Assembly: GCF_024679245.1 (NCBI RefSeq)
Contig: NC_090184.1
Coordinates: forward strand, 11,049,233-11,113,232
From: Pseudorasbora parva
Taxonomy: Eukaryota > Chordata > Actinopteri > Cypriniformes > Gobionidae
DNA: 64,000 bases
Reading direction: 5' to 3'
The first letter of the stretch is position 1. Each line of letters begins with the position of its first letter. Positions 1 through 62,100 of this stretch are shown here, piece by piece. A program made the position numbers and the translations under genes. The notes below the pieces were generated by a model. That model searched no databases. It saw only the letters and a list, made by a program, of their open reading frames with translations, and had not been told where the DNA came from.

Positions 1-460
1 GGAAGTGGGGCACTTTAAAGGAGTCCCAAGAGGAGGACAGGTTATGTTCTGTGTGTGATTTATGTGTGGTGGAGGATGAATTTCCTTTTATATGTTTTAT
101 TACCCACTGTATAATAATTTAAGAATTGGTTTGTATAATATGATGCAACACAAAATCCCGGATTTGTTTAATATGTTTTGGTTATTTGAAAATGAAATTT
201 TTTGTATGGCAACCTTTGTTGAGAAGGCATGGACATTATGACAAAAGACTTTTTACCCTGACAGGAGGTAATTTAGTTGTGATTATGTCAGGATGTTGTG
301 GCTTATTATATTGTATGTATATACTACAATTTTGGTCATCTTTCCTAATGATTGGATAGTGTCCAATAGTGTCCATGTGGGCTGGGCACCATGAGTGCAT
401 GACACTTAAATAAAAACATTAATACATTCATTTATTCAAGCTAACTGGTTCTATGACTAA
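1..460 (+). repeat. Unassigned, possible LINE 3' tail
   Basis: No gene exon is seen. The stretch ends with ACTTAAATAAAAACATTAAT followed by a short ATTC-like run near 430. That resembles the 3' end of an L2 or CR1-type retroposon, but no reverse transcriptase reading frame is present to confirm it. Confidence 0.25.
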
Positions 461-461
461 C

Positions 462-1110
462 GGCTGTTTCACACTGCAAGCGTGAGCAGTGCGTGAGCTG
501 CCCGCCAGCGTAACTACACAGTCACTGCAGCTGCAGACGCGCAAGAGTATTCACACTGGAATCGTTTGTACAGCGTCACAGCAGCAGCTCCCACGCTACT
601 AATGCTAGAGCCTATATATATACCTGTCTGAGTATTACATACTAAACTAAAAGAAAGTTTATCATATTTTATGGCTAGTTTACTTTATTTATTATAATCA
701 TAATCACACTTTCACCCAAACTGAATAATTCAAACTTATTTAAATTAAAAAAAGTTTAAATGGGTAAATCTTCTACAGATATTTTTTATTCTGTTTTCTT
801 TTCTGACATACTCCAACTATTGTTAAAACACACTACACGTGCTTCTTGTGTGCATTTTGAGCACTTTTTGTGTGAACTCATTTATTTTGGCCATCAAAAG
901 TGTGCTTTCACTTTAATTGAGCATCAGCAGCAAAGCAAAAATAGGCTCGCCGCTATAACTCCCGCTTTACTGCTGCTTAGGCGACGCCTCTGCTTGACGC
1001 TCATTCTCTGCTCCTGCTCCCGATGTGACTGCACTCATAAATTAACATGGGCGCCGGAAAAAATATGCGTTGTTCACATGCCGCTCACGCTTGCGGTGTG
1101 CTGTTGACAG
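462..1110. mobile_element. Candidate non-autonomous DNA transposon
   Basis: CACACTGCAAGCGTGAGCAG near 470-489 reappears inverted, with two mismatches, near 1082-1101. Degenerate copies of the same word (TTCACACTTGCAGTG) lie outside, near 1139-1152. Ends and target duplication could not be fixed, so the superfamily is open. No coding sequence is seen. Confidence 0.4.
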
Positions 1111-1303
1111 GGCAGGAGCAGAGCAAAAGAGCGTGCATTCACACTTGCAGTGTTCACTGGCAGAGGAATATTGTCCATTCTGTCACATTGATTTTGAGCT
1201 TTGATTTATGATGGGAAGCATATATGCTGCAAATGCGACCGTTTTCTGCATTTTAAACTTAAATAGAGCCTACTACTAGCCTCAAGAAGCCTAATGTAAT
1301 GTA

Positions 1304-1306
<3 letters not shown>

Positions 1307-1378
<72 letters not shown>
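1307..1378. repeat. (TA)n followed by poly-T
   Basis: A TA run passes directly into about 35 T and then A-rich sequence. It abuts the truncated end of the TTAA element that follows. Confidence 0.9.
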
Positions 1379-1390
1379 AAAAAAAAAAAG

Positions 1391-2177
1391 GAAGATGAAT
1401 CTGGGAAGATGAATCTGTATTTAAACTGGGTCATTAATGTAGTAGAAATGTGAAATTATTTTTGAATTTGGTGCCTTCTAGACTGAGAAAAGACAGAAAA
1501 TGTATTTTTGTCCCACGGGGATGAAAGACTACAATTCCCAGAATGCTTTGCTGCCCTGTGAGGCCATTCCCAAAGCCACCAACTTGATTACAGTGACTTG
1601 AGTTGGAGAAGACACTACGATTAAAAACTGAACGCGTGTGTTCAATATAATGCGTGAGTCACCGCGCGAGTCTCAAAGCACTGAGCACTAACTGCAGGAG
1701 TCAGATAAATGAGCTGATGAGCTCTCATGATGAGCGCTGAGGTAATCGCGACCACACTCGCGGCATACATTCACAACGCGAGTTCAGTCTGGCATGTTTC
1801 AGTTCATGCCTTTGCAAGCTTAACTTTCATAGAAATTAATTTGAGAAGTTAGAAGACTTCCATTGCTCACCATAGCTCTGTTTAAATGAGTGCCTGTAGC
1901 TGCCAGCTGAGCTGTGAGTGTGATCTCCATCCCCCATGCGCGGGTGTAAAGCATGAGGAAATGGCTCCCTCTGCTGGCTGTAGTCTTTAGCCTTTGGCCA
2001 AACATTCCTCCTATGATGCAAATATCGTCAATTTGCATCATAGGAGGAATTTTTCCAGAAATAAAATGCATAAATCTCTTGTCTCAGGGGGATATGAGGG
2101 GGGAAAGCACAATCATTTGAATATACTCCAGGGTTTCCACTGATACAAAGCCATATGCTAATCGCTGAAGTAACCCT
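1391..2177 (-). mobile_element. TTAA-type (Kolobok-like) element, copy 1, one end lost
   Basis: This is the reverse complement of a second copy at 38184-38911; the two align over nearly the whole length. The intact end is followed by TTAA at 2178-2181; the other end is eroded next to the poly-T tract. A 20-bp perfect inverted repeat lies at 2004-2050 and a ZNF143-like 19-mer at 1528-1546. Open frames in it are shared nucleotide runs, not a conserved protein. Confidence 0.75.
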
Positions 2178-2551
2178 TTAAGTGCACCGAAACGGTATTT
2201 ATTGTTTGAATTTCGTATTATCAAAAATATTTGAAAGCTGAGACTTTTTTCATATCAAAAGCAGGATTGCTAATTTGGTGCGAGATTTACTTGGGTAGAG
2301 TGTCTCCAATTGTGTGAGAGTTGGCAACCCTACCTTACCCAAACCCTATAGTAAGTACATGCTAATTAAAAAGTGTAAACAAACTATATTATTGCACTCA
2401 TTTTTTTGCAGTTGCATGTTTCACTGTGTTCAAAATCCTTAACTGAAGTATTGCACTAATTTTAGTTTGTTGAGAATAATGCCATTACTTTTCTAAGTGA
2501 TCAAACTTTCTTTAAAAATTCAAGGTAACCCTATATAATGTATTGTCTTAC

Positions 2552-52586
<50,035 letters not shown>

Positions 52587-52762
52587 TTCCCTTCTTGCAC
52601 AGACACACGCCGGTTTACACTTCCTTCAGTCCTGCAGTAGGCGTGGATTCAGAGCTGTACGAACCGTGATTTATCCAATCAGATTTGTTTTCGCGCATCC
52701 TTCCGCCAATCATCGGTACGCCTCTGTTGACACCTAAGTTGCATCAGTCGAGCCCATAGCAT

Positions 52763-52803
52763 CATAGATATCCATAATAAGGACTTTATTATGGATATCT
52801 ATG
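52763..52803. repeat. Perfect hairpin in the intergenic promoter
   Basis: Two 18-bp arms, CATAGATATCCATAATAA and its exact complement, flank a 5-bp GGACT loop. It is followed by a short CATAG run (GCATAGCATAGCATAGCCCATAG). The arms show no mismatch. It may be the tip of a small fold-back element or a cruciform-forming site. Confidence 0.8.
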
Positions 52804-53328
52804 CATAGCATAGCATAGCCCATAGACAGTAGAAAGCCAAACCCAACCTACTGTGGTGGTGGTGGTGACGTTAAAGTTGAGCGACCGTGATGTGTAGTCC
52901 GCCTAAGGTTAGCCTTTTTCTGGCTATTGTATTTGGGTTTCATAATTCATAAAAATTGGGTCAATTTGTGTTGATCACTTCTGATTCGCTTCTTTTGTTT
53001 ATCGAGCTTATTTTCTGCGATAATTCAAAAGTATATGGTTTAGATTTGTTTTAGCGTGATGCTAATTTCCGGGTCGGCCTGGCTGATCTAACGTGTAAGT
53101 TATATAAATGATCGAAATGTTGTGAGTCTTGTGACATGGGGTCTATTTAATGCTTTGCAGGGATGATCAGAATAGATCACCTTGTTTACTATAGACGGTT
53201 TTCAATTTGTATCTCAGATACTTGGAATTAATATAGATTTAAGCAATTTATTGTATAAATTGCAATATGAAATAGGCCTAATAAGAAATGATGGAAATCA
53301 CAAATTAAGACCTAACACATTTTCTACT

Positions 53329-53363
<35 letters not shown>

Positions 53364-53651
53364 GTTAGGACATTTACAAAATATCTCCATAAACATGATT
53401 AATAATGATTTTTGGCATAAAATATAATAATTTTAAAATTTTATTATAAATATAATAAATATAATAAAATTTCCACAAATATACTCATGTGACTGTTTCT
53501 TTGTACTCTACAAAGAATAAAGACCTAATTTATTTCAACTCTTATTCTGTGCAAACCATATAAATGTATATTTTCATAATATGTTTTAGTTTACTATTTT
53601 TTTAATTGTTTATTATATTTATTTTGTTATCACAGTAGCTGACTAGACCTG

Positions 53652-53660
53652 ATGGTGTAA
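53652..53660 (+). other. Two-codon upstream reading frame before ogg1
   Basis: ATG GTG TAA lies 16 bp ahead of the ogg1 start codon. If the transcript includes it, as it would if an acceptor at about 53635 is used, it is a minimal upstream frame that could lower initiation at the main ATG. Its presence in mRNA is inferred only. Confidence 0.4.
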
Positions 53661-53676
53661 GGAACAAAGCTACATA

Positions 53677-54104
53677 ATGTCCCAACATGCTCTGCTGTCT
53701 TCGGGTTGTAAGGCATGGCGGTCACTTACATGTCCACGGTCAGAGCTTCGGCTGGATCTCACTCTGGGATGTGGTCAGACCTTCCGGTAAACTATATACT
53801 ATGGTTTCATTGCTCTCTGCAAAAAATTTTTAGCATTTTATTTATTTATTGTTGTCCATTTATGATGTTAGTCACTGTTTCTTATACCCAAGCAAACCTT
53901 CATTTTTAATTTTACACCATCTCTGACCCTAAGCAGGCTGTATTATACTGTACCTTTAAGATGTCTGTGTAAATTGTGTTTTAAATGTTAAAACACAATT
54001 CATATGAGAAATAAACATAATTCCCACCAAGCTGCTGAATGAATACTGAGTAGGTATTGTACAGTAATATGGGTTGTATTTAAAAATACAGTAAGCATCA
54101 TACA

Positions 54105-54197
<93 letters not shown>

Positions 54198-56517
54198 CCT
54201 GTAAGTAAAGCAGTATTTCATTCTGAACAATGGCTTAAAATTAAACAAGCTGATTTTTGATGATGTTTGAAGAATTTTTGTATTCAGTTGTTCATAATTT
54301 TCCATCTTTTCAGATGGCATGAGACTGCAGATGGTCACTGGACGGGAGTAATGCGTGGAAAAGTGTGGACACTAACTCAAACAGAGGATACGTTATGGTA
54401 CTATGTTTACAGTCATCAAAAAAATCCAGGAACAGAAAACAGACAGAAACAAAAAGTGGAAGAGGAGGAGCAGTTATTGGGAAAGAGGTCAAAAGGAATG
54501 ACTGACATGAAGCAGGAAGAGGTGGGAATGTGCACTGTTATGTCAGAACCTGACAACAAAGAGGAGGAACTTCTGAGGGACTATTTCCAGTTAGGTGTTA
54601 AATTGGTGGATCTCTACAAGAACTGGAGCACCGTGGATCCACACTTTAAACATACAGCAAACATCTTCACAGGTACATGTCTACTTGAAGGAATAGTTCA
54701 CCCAAAAATGAAAATTATCTTATTTATTTTTTTTCATTTCATATGATTTTCCCTTCCACAAATGCATTGCTGAATTTTCATGATGCTCTTTTCCATATAC
54801 TGAACAGTGGAATAGCTCAAATCTGCAGGCCCCCTGCAAACTGAAGAAAGATTAATCTACTTCAACATATGATAATAACGATATACTGTCTTAATTTATT
54901 TAATAAATATTTCTCTTGTGGCCCATACGTAGTGAAAAAATTGAGAATGAATTGTAATATTAAATAATAAGTGTAGCATAAGGTTGCAACCAAAGTCCCT
55001 TTCTAAGTGTGTTCACTCTGCGGCATTATTTGCAAGGCTTCCGGGCAGCTATTTCGGGCAACCAAGACCAAGTTCTATCTATTTGAATGGGGGAATCCTG
55101 AAATCTCCAGCTGAACTCATAATTAAATAACATATTTCAAATCAGCAACAAAATCTGACTATTTAGAAGGCGGGATATATCTTTCTATATCTGTAGTGTT
55201 TGGCGCAACCCAGCACGGAGGGTTTTTTTCACCCCACCAAAAACACCATTGTTGCCAATCTAAAAAAGGAGTTGTTTGCGCTTATGATAGGTTAGAAGAG
55301 AGAGTAAGCAAGCGGGACATTTGAAAGACTTTAAAAAGAGAGATGACTAAGATATTACTAAAGAGAAATCTTTTTTTTTCTCCTCTTCTCTCAACCATGT
55401 GCCACAATTGAAGTGCCCTTATGCTTTTTTTTTAAGATTACTCATTTTGTTTTGGAGGTCTCCTACAATAGGTTTACATCCATCCAAGGTAAAAACAAAA
55501 GAAAAAAACACTCTTTCTCATAATCTACATTGCAGCATCATCCCTTTTCTCATAGTGCCTGAAACGGTTAGTTTAAAGATTAGGTGTCTCTAAGCCCCCA
55601 CTTTAAAAAATATTAATAGAGATTGTAACACTAATCTATATGAATATAGAATTTTAGTCAAAATATTCTGAAGAGACTCGCTGACTACGTTTACATGTGC
55701 ACCAATAATGTGATAATTTCTAATAATCAGAGTGCGGTCTTAATTGTACTTTTTAAAGGGATAGTTCACCCAAAAATGAAAATTTGATGTTGATTTTATC
55801 TGTTTACCCCCAGTGCAGCCAACATGTAGGTGTCTTTGTGTCTTCAGTAGAACACAATGTAAGATTTTTAACTCCAACTGTTGCTGTGTGCCAGTGATAT
55901 AATGCATGTGCATGGGTAACAATTCTATGAGAGCAACAAAAAAAAAACCTTCCTTAGACAACATGCACAAAGAGCCATGTGGCTCATGACGACACATTGA
56001 TATCTTATGGCACAAAATGATCAGTTTGTGTGAGAAATCGAGCCGTATTTTTTTTTTTTTAACCTCAAATAGAACGCTATATCCAACAGCCTGGAACGCA
56101 CTTCACTTCCAGTACGATCTGGCGTAGTTTATGCCAATGCCAGAAGTGAATCTCGTACACGACCCCAGAGCGTGTATATTGACCTTACTGGAAGTGAAGC
56201 TCATTCCAGGCTGTTGGATATAGCGTTCTATTTGAGGTGAAAAATGATTTAAAGTATTCCTTTGGCAGTAAGCGCGGAAAGAAAGGTTCGGCGTTTGCAC
56301 ATATGCGCTATCCAGGTGACGTTTGTTTCCAAGCGCTCAATTCACTGTTGCACGCACATCGTCCGCTCAGTGACGAAAGAGAAACGTTTCAATGCAAAGT
56401 TTGAAAATAATCTATTGTGTCTCTTGAACAAACACCTCTTGTTAACAGGTTAATCAGGTTCCAGCCTGGCCACCTCTTGATAACAATAAATGAATTAAAC
56501 TAGTTTCATATGTGTGG

Positions 56518-56576
<59 letters not shown>

Positions 56577-59095
56577 AGGATACATGTTTTGTTTTTTGTG
56601 TTGGTACTGTTTGGAGCAGGTCTTAATTCTTTTGCTACTCTACTTTCTGTGTTGAGTTGTAAATTAACTTACAGCTTGTCCTGCAAAAGTGCCCAAGTCT
56701 AAATTGAGCACAAATGCAAACACATGCATATGCATATCATACAGATACAGATGAACATATCTCAACACCTGGTTTTGTTAATATTATGGATCACATGTTT
56801 TTGTTGCCAAATTCATTTCGGACAGTTTTTGAATAACTGAATAAAAGTATACATGTCTTTATGCTTAACTTTTATTGATCACTGAGATACCATTGATTGG
56901 AATGAAGTTGGTTCAATATAAAATTAAATAAATAAAAAGTAGCTTAGATGTAGTAAACTACTTTTGCAAAGTTGCTGTAGCTTAGCTTGCTACATTTCCC
57001 AGGGGGTAGCGTTGGTGTAGTGAAGCTTAATTGAATGTAGAGTAACTGGTAGCTTAGCTCATTACATTTTCCAAGTAGCTTGCCCAACACTGCAAAGACA
57101 CCTACATGTTGGATGCACTGGGGGTAAGCAGATAAACATACAATTTTCACTTTTGGGCGAACTATCCCTTAAAATGCAATTTTTATTATTCTGATTATTT
57201 GCTAATAAGTTTGGTTATACCACACTCAGTATGGCATACAGCATGTTACCAGCCATTGTCTGCTTACATCAAATAATAAAAAAAAATGGACGTGCTAGAT
57301 ATTATTCTGCCCCATGATGAACACTTTGCAATGCTGGATTTGCCTGTTAACATCTCATATGGAACTGACCACATTGGTCAGAGTAATGGGATTAAGGTGT
57401 TTACATGCCTGTGAAAATCGGTGTATGCCACATAGTTTAATGTGATTATGGTTACTACGGTTATAAGCTTAATCACATAGTTTGATCAACGTATTGCGTT
57501 TACATGAAGTAAGTTTAATCACAATATTGCCATGAGAGTGTAAACGCACTAATTTTATTTTACATGAACAGGTTTAGTTTAGGCTTTTATTCACATTTAA
57601 ACATTGATCAGCGAACATAAACAGAAGCTCAACCGAATGCGCTTGACGTGCAAAAACAAACTTCATTGGTTCTTTCGGTGGCTCAAACATGCTGTGTAAC
57701 ACAAGAATGAACCTAATTGGTTCTCGCAAGTCAAACGAATAAGCTTGAGCTTCCGTTTATCACAACTGATGTGTAAGTGGATGAATCTTTATATGTGAAT
57801 AAAAACTAAACAACTCAATTCATATGGATTTTTGTTAACAATCTCTTTATGCACTTTTAAAGCGTCAAAGTGGTAGTTGTGTAGCTCTCAGATTTCATGA
57901 ACTAAAAAAAACAAAAAAAGTCTTATGGGTTTGGAACAACTTACAGTATGGGTGAGTAATTGACTGATTTTTTTTTTTCTTTTTGGGTGAAGTATCACTT
58001 TAAGGCAAGTAGTGAATGTTTTATGAGCAGTCAGACAAACATATTCATCCGCACAGTCACGCACATCCAAAGCACAACCAAAATGTATGCAGTTTTGTTT
58101 TTACTGCTAGAGGAGAAAAGGTTGCATAGTATACCGATATTATTCTATATTATTAGAAGACGTAAACAATTATGCATAGACTAGTTTTTTTGTGATGTTT
58201 TTATGGTGCATTGCCAGCCACTTTGATATCCCTTGGGCATTGTATGTTTTCATACAACATGAGGGTTAAAGAAAAGGTGCACCCCGGTGTTTTTTTATTT
58301 TTTTATTTACTGAATAACAATTTTGAAAAACATGTACACTCACTAGAGATGAAGACATATACACTGCTGTTAAAAGTTTGGAATAATTAAATAGTTTAAA
58401 TGTTTTTGAAATAAGTCTCTTCAGCTCACCAATGCTGAATTTTTTTATCATAAAAATACAGTGACATTTTTTGGAAAAGGAATATATTGCATTTTACAAT
58501 ATATTCAAACTGTTATGTTTCACAATTTTCACAAAACAAACTTTGTGTCAATATAGATCCACGTTGACTGACATATTAGCAAATGCAACATAAATTAAAA
58601 TCTACTGAGTGCTGTCTTTTACACAGTGGTTCTTAATACAAAATACATTTTTAATGTGTGTGTGTGTGTGCATGTGTCTGTCTGTTTGAATATCTTAGGA
58701 GTGCGTTTATTGCGCCAGGAGCCTGTGGAGTGTCTTTTCTCATTCATCTGTAGCTCTAATAATCATATCTCGCGGATTCAGGGCATGGTTGACAGACTGT
58801 GTCAGACACTCGGGACTCTCCTCTGCAAGCTTGATGATATGGCCTATCATGATTTTCCTCTTCTGCAAGATCTTACAGGTAGCTATACTTTTGTATTTCT
58901 ATGGCCTGGTTTCACAGACAGGTTTTAGATTAAATCAGGATTAGGCCTCAATTCAATAAGGATATTTAAGTAGCTTTTATAAACATGCACCCCCCCCCCC
59001 CCCTTTAGCTTAAGGGATGTTTAAAAACTTCATTTATTTATTCAAAGCAAAAAAAAATGCTTTTCTTACTGAGTATTTTTGTCTTGTTTCAAGTT

Positions 59096-59164
<69 letters not shown>

Positions 59165-62100
59165 CTTAAATCAAGGTTGAGGAGGAGGAATCTAAATTAA
59201 CTACATTTTTCTTAAAGGTCCCATTCTTCGCGTGTTTTCGAAGCTTTGATTATGTTTACAGTGTGCAATATAACATGAGTTCATGTTTCGCGTGTAAAAA
59301 AAAAACAGTATTTTTCACACAATAGACTTATCTGTATACCGGTGTTTCCTCTGTCCTAAAAACGGCCTGATGATTTCCTTGTTCTATTTAGTCCCTCCTT
59401 CAAAAATACGTAACGAGTTCTGATTAGGCCAGCGCTTCCCACGCTGTGATTGGACAGCAGCTTAGCACGTTGCCCGGAAAGGTCCCGCCTCTTATCACAA
59501 CGGGTAGATACGATACCCGCGCTCAATATTATTGCAAAAATGTCTATATTGTCTTATCAATTTGAGTCGGAATCAGACCCGGAGAATATCGAAGAGGATC
59601 GATTACAACCTGCTCAGGAAAGACTTTTGCTGGATGTTCCAGAATGGTAAGCTGTCTATTCAGTAGTTTAAACTGATCATTACAAACACCAACAATCGAT
59701 GGTGTCGGAATGAATTACTACACTTTTATATGCTAAGTTTTTCGGATTAGTTTCAATTACCATCTAACGTTAGTTAACAAAGCTAAACAGCGTTGCACTT
59801 TGTGTCATGAGTTAAATAAACTGTTAAACGGACCAACTTAAATAATAAAATACACTTACCGGTTGTGGTCCATAAACAACAAAGAGGGCACTGCGTCATC
59901 TTTTAAGAATAATCTTTCTGCGAATCCGGCATTAAACTGATTGAGATTGAGGAAGTAGTCCTCAGCAAAATGTGCTGCACATAGTTTTAAATTGTGATTA
60001 TAATTTTCCGGAACCGAGTTAACCATAAACTGTAGCCATTGATCTCTACATACAGCGTCCGTGGGAAGGCCAAACAAAAGTGATTTGACTCCGGGATGGA
60101 AATAACAGCGTTTCAATGGCATGGCGACAAACACACTCTACAAAAACAACGCTTCCTATTCTCGACCTGCGAGAGCAAAAGGACAATGCCCCCGAATTTA
60201 CGTGTTCTTGTGGGCGGAGGGTTCGTCAACAAAAGTTTTAGTTGCGTCATTAAAGCAGGAAGTGCAGGGCTGTAGTCCAAACCGGCCTTTCGCTGTAGGC
60301 TTTGAAAGGGAACTTCTGTTAAATAAAATATCTCGCATGGCATTGAACTTTGAGCTTTATCATTTTACAGGTATTATTTATGCTCTAACAGCAACATTAC
60401 ACACTAACTAAAGTTTGAAAGATGGAATCGCAAAGAATGGGACCTTTAAAAAAAAAAAACCATAAGAGTGTGATGATGAGTGTGACTAAATCACAGATTT
60501 TTGTATACTGATGTTATCATTGCCTTCTGCAATAAAACATAAACATGAATAATGAATGTTATTTACAAAGGTGGATGTGTGATATAACTAGTGCAAGAAT
60601 ATGTAGTATTGCAAAAAAAAAAAAAAAGATAAGTTAATTACAAGTTAATTCAACAGAATTTGCAGAAATGTCTTTAAAAAATCTTTACAAATAAATATCT
60701 TGGTTAATGAGGCACAAATAGTGTAAGCGAAATGGATCAAAAGTTGAAGGCCATGGGTCAGCCATCAAACACTGAACTGGACTAGATCCAAAAAGCAACG
60801 GTCTGAACACACATGAGAGATGTGAAAATAGCACATATACAGTCAAACCAAAAATTATTCGCACACCAGATATAATTGTTTACTAGTGGGTGCTAGGCAC
60901 TATATAGTTAATTTATATAAGTGAGGATAGCAAAATAAAGTAAACTGTGACATATGCCAAAAAATTCTTCATACAATGGACTACCAGACAAATGTATAAA
61001 AACACACTTGCTTAAATGTTTTTTTCTTTAATTACTAATGTGACTATTTACTTCACAAACTGAACAAAATTAAGCATTGCTTAGTAAGTATTATTTAATT
61101 GTTTACTTAATTTTAACATCTAACAGCTGATTGGTTGATTATAATTACATACCTTTCAATCAAAGTTATCTGACATTATCAAGATGAATTTACTGACACA
61201 GTTTAAATTGTGTTTTTGTCATATTTTATTACCATTTTCAAAAAAAAAATATTATAGCAAATCAACTGTCATAATGTGAGAATGTCGAAGGTGTCTGAAT
61301 ACATTTTGGTTTGACTATGTATGAAATGTGTTGCCTGTGATAACAGTCATACAGTTTAGCATCCTTATACAAAAATATTTGACTGCTGAATCACACTCAT
61401 GTATTCCAGACAGATGGGTAATAAGAGTAAATGTGTTTAAAAACCAAAATCATTGACACGCCATAATGCAAAACTATACAAGCACTGAAAAGGATAATGA
61501 TTCATTTTTGAATGTTTGTTTGTGTATATATATGTGACAGACCCTAGTGTGGAGATCCGTTTGCGTGACTTGGGTTTGGGCTATCGTGCTCGCTTCCTGC
61601 AGCAGAGCTCACAAATCATTGTGAATTCTCATGGCCTTGACTGGCTTCAGTCGCTCCGCAGCGCCCCCTACCTTCAGGCCAGAGATGCACTGAGAACTCT
61701 TCCTGGAGTTGGTCTCAAAGTAATTATTTGTTAAGCCAGCATTTTTGTATTAAAATACTCTATGCATAGCAGTACATGGATGCATACACTTTTAGCCTCA
61801 CAATTGCACCATTGCATTGCACACATTGTATTCTCGGCTTTGCTCATTGGACTGTAATACCATGAAGAGGATTTTGTCTTTTAGGTCAATTACTATTATG
61901 GCAGTCTAAAGCTGAAGTTAAAGTTAGGCAAATTGTTAGCACTTAAAGCTACTTGATTAATATTAATATTTTCAATTTAATGGAACAAACTTTTGATTAA
62001 CTCTATTGGTAGCACAGGAAAGTGCATCAAGTACAATATGTACAATGGGACACACGGTTGCAATACAATGCAACACATTTGCATAGAATATGCGTTAACA

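Larger units (their letters stand above)
52587..53676. promoter_or_regulatory. Divergent promoter region between qars1 and ogg1
   Basis: The two start codons are 1.09 kb apart and point away from each other. Two CCAAT pentamers, at 52676-52680 and 52707-52711, are 31 bp apart, about three helical turns, a spacing typical of paired NF-Y sites; they lie about 90-125 bp upstream of the qars1 ATG. A GGTGACGTTAAAG stretch near 52863 holds a CRE-like half site. A hairpin at 52763-52803 and a CA run at 53334-53360 are also present. A TTTTGTTATCACAG sequence ending at 53635 resembles a 3' splice site, so ogg1 may have an upstream untranslated exon. No TATA box is convincing. Transcription starts are not visible from sequence. 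Confidence 0.55.
59216..60445. mobile_element. Kolobok element with THAP and transposase relics
   Basis: Ends AGGTCCCATTCTTCGCG and GAATGGGACCT, with TTAA at 59212-59215 and 60446-60449. Both genes expected of fish Kolobok elements leave traces: a plus-strand first exon of the transposase-type protein (59540-59647) and a minus-strand THAP-like frame (60119-59856). At 1.23 kb it is far too short to be autonomous. Confidence 0.88.

Noticed and set aside
1..2551. Last exon of qars1 inside the window
   Set aside because: No minus-strand frame with the expected GYFSVD-type C-terminal block was found after scanning; the region is occupied by mobile elements.
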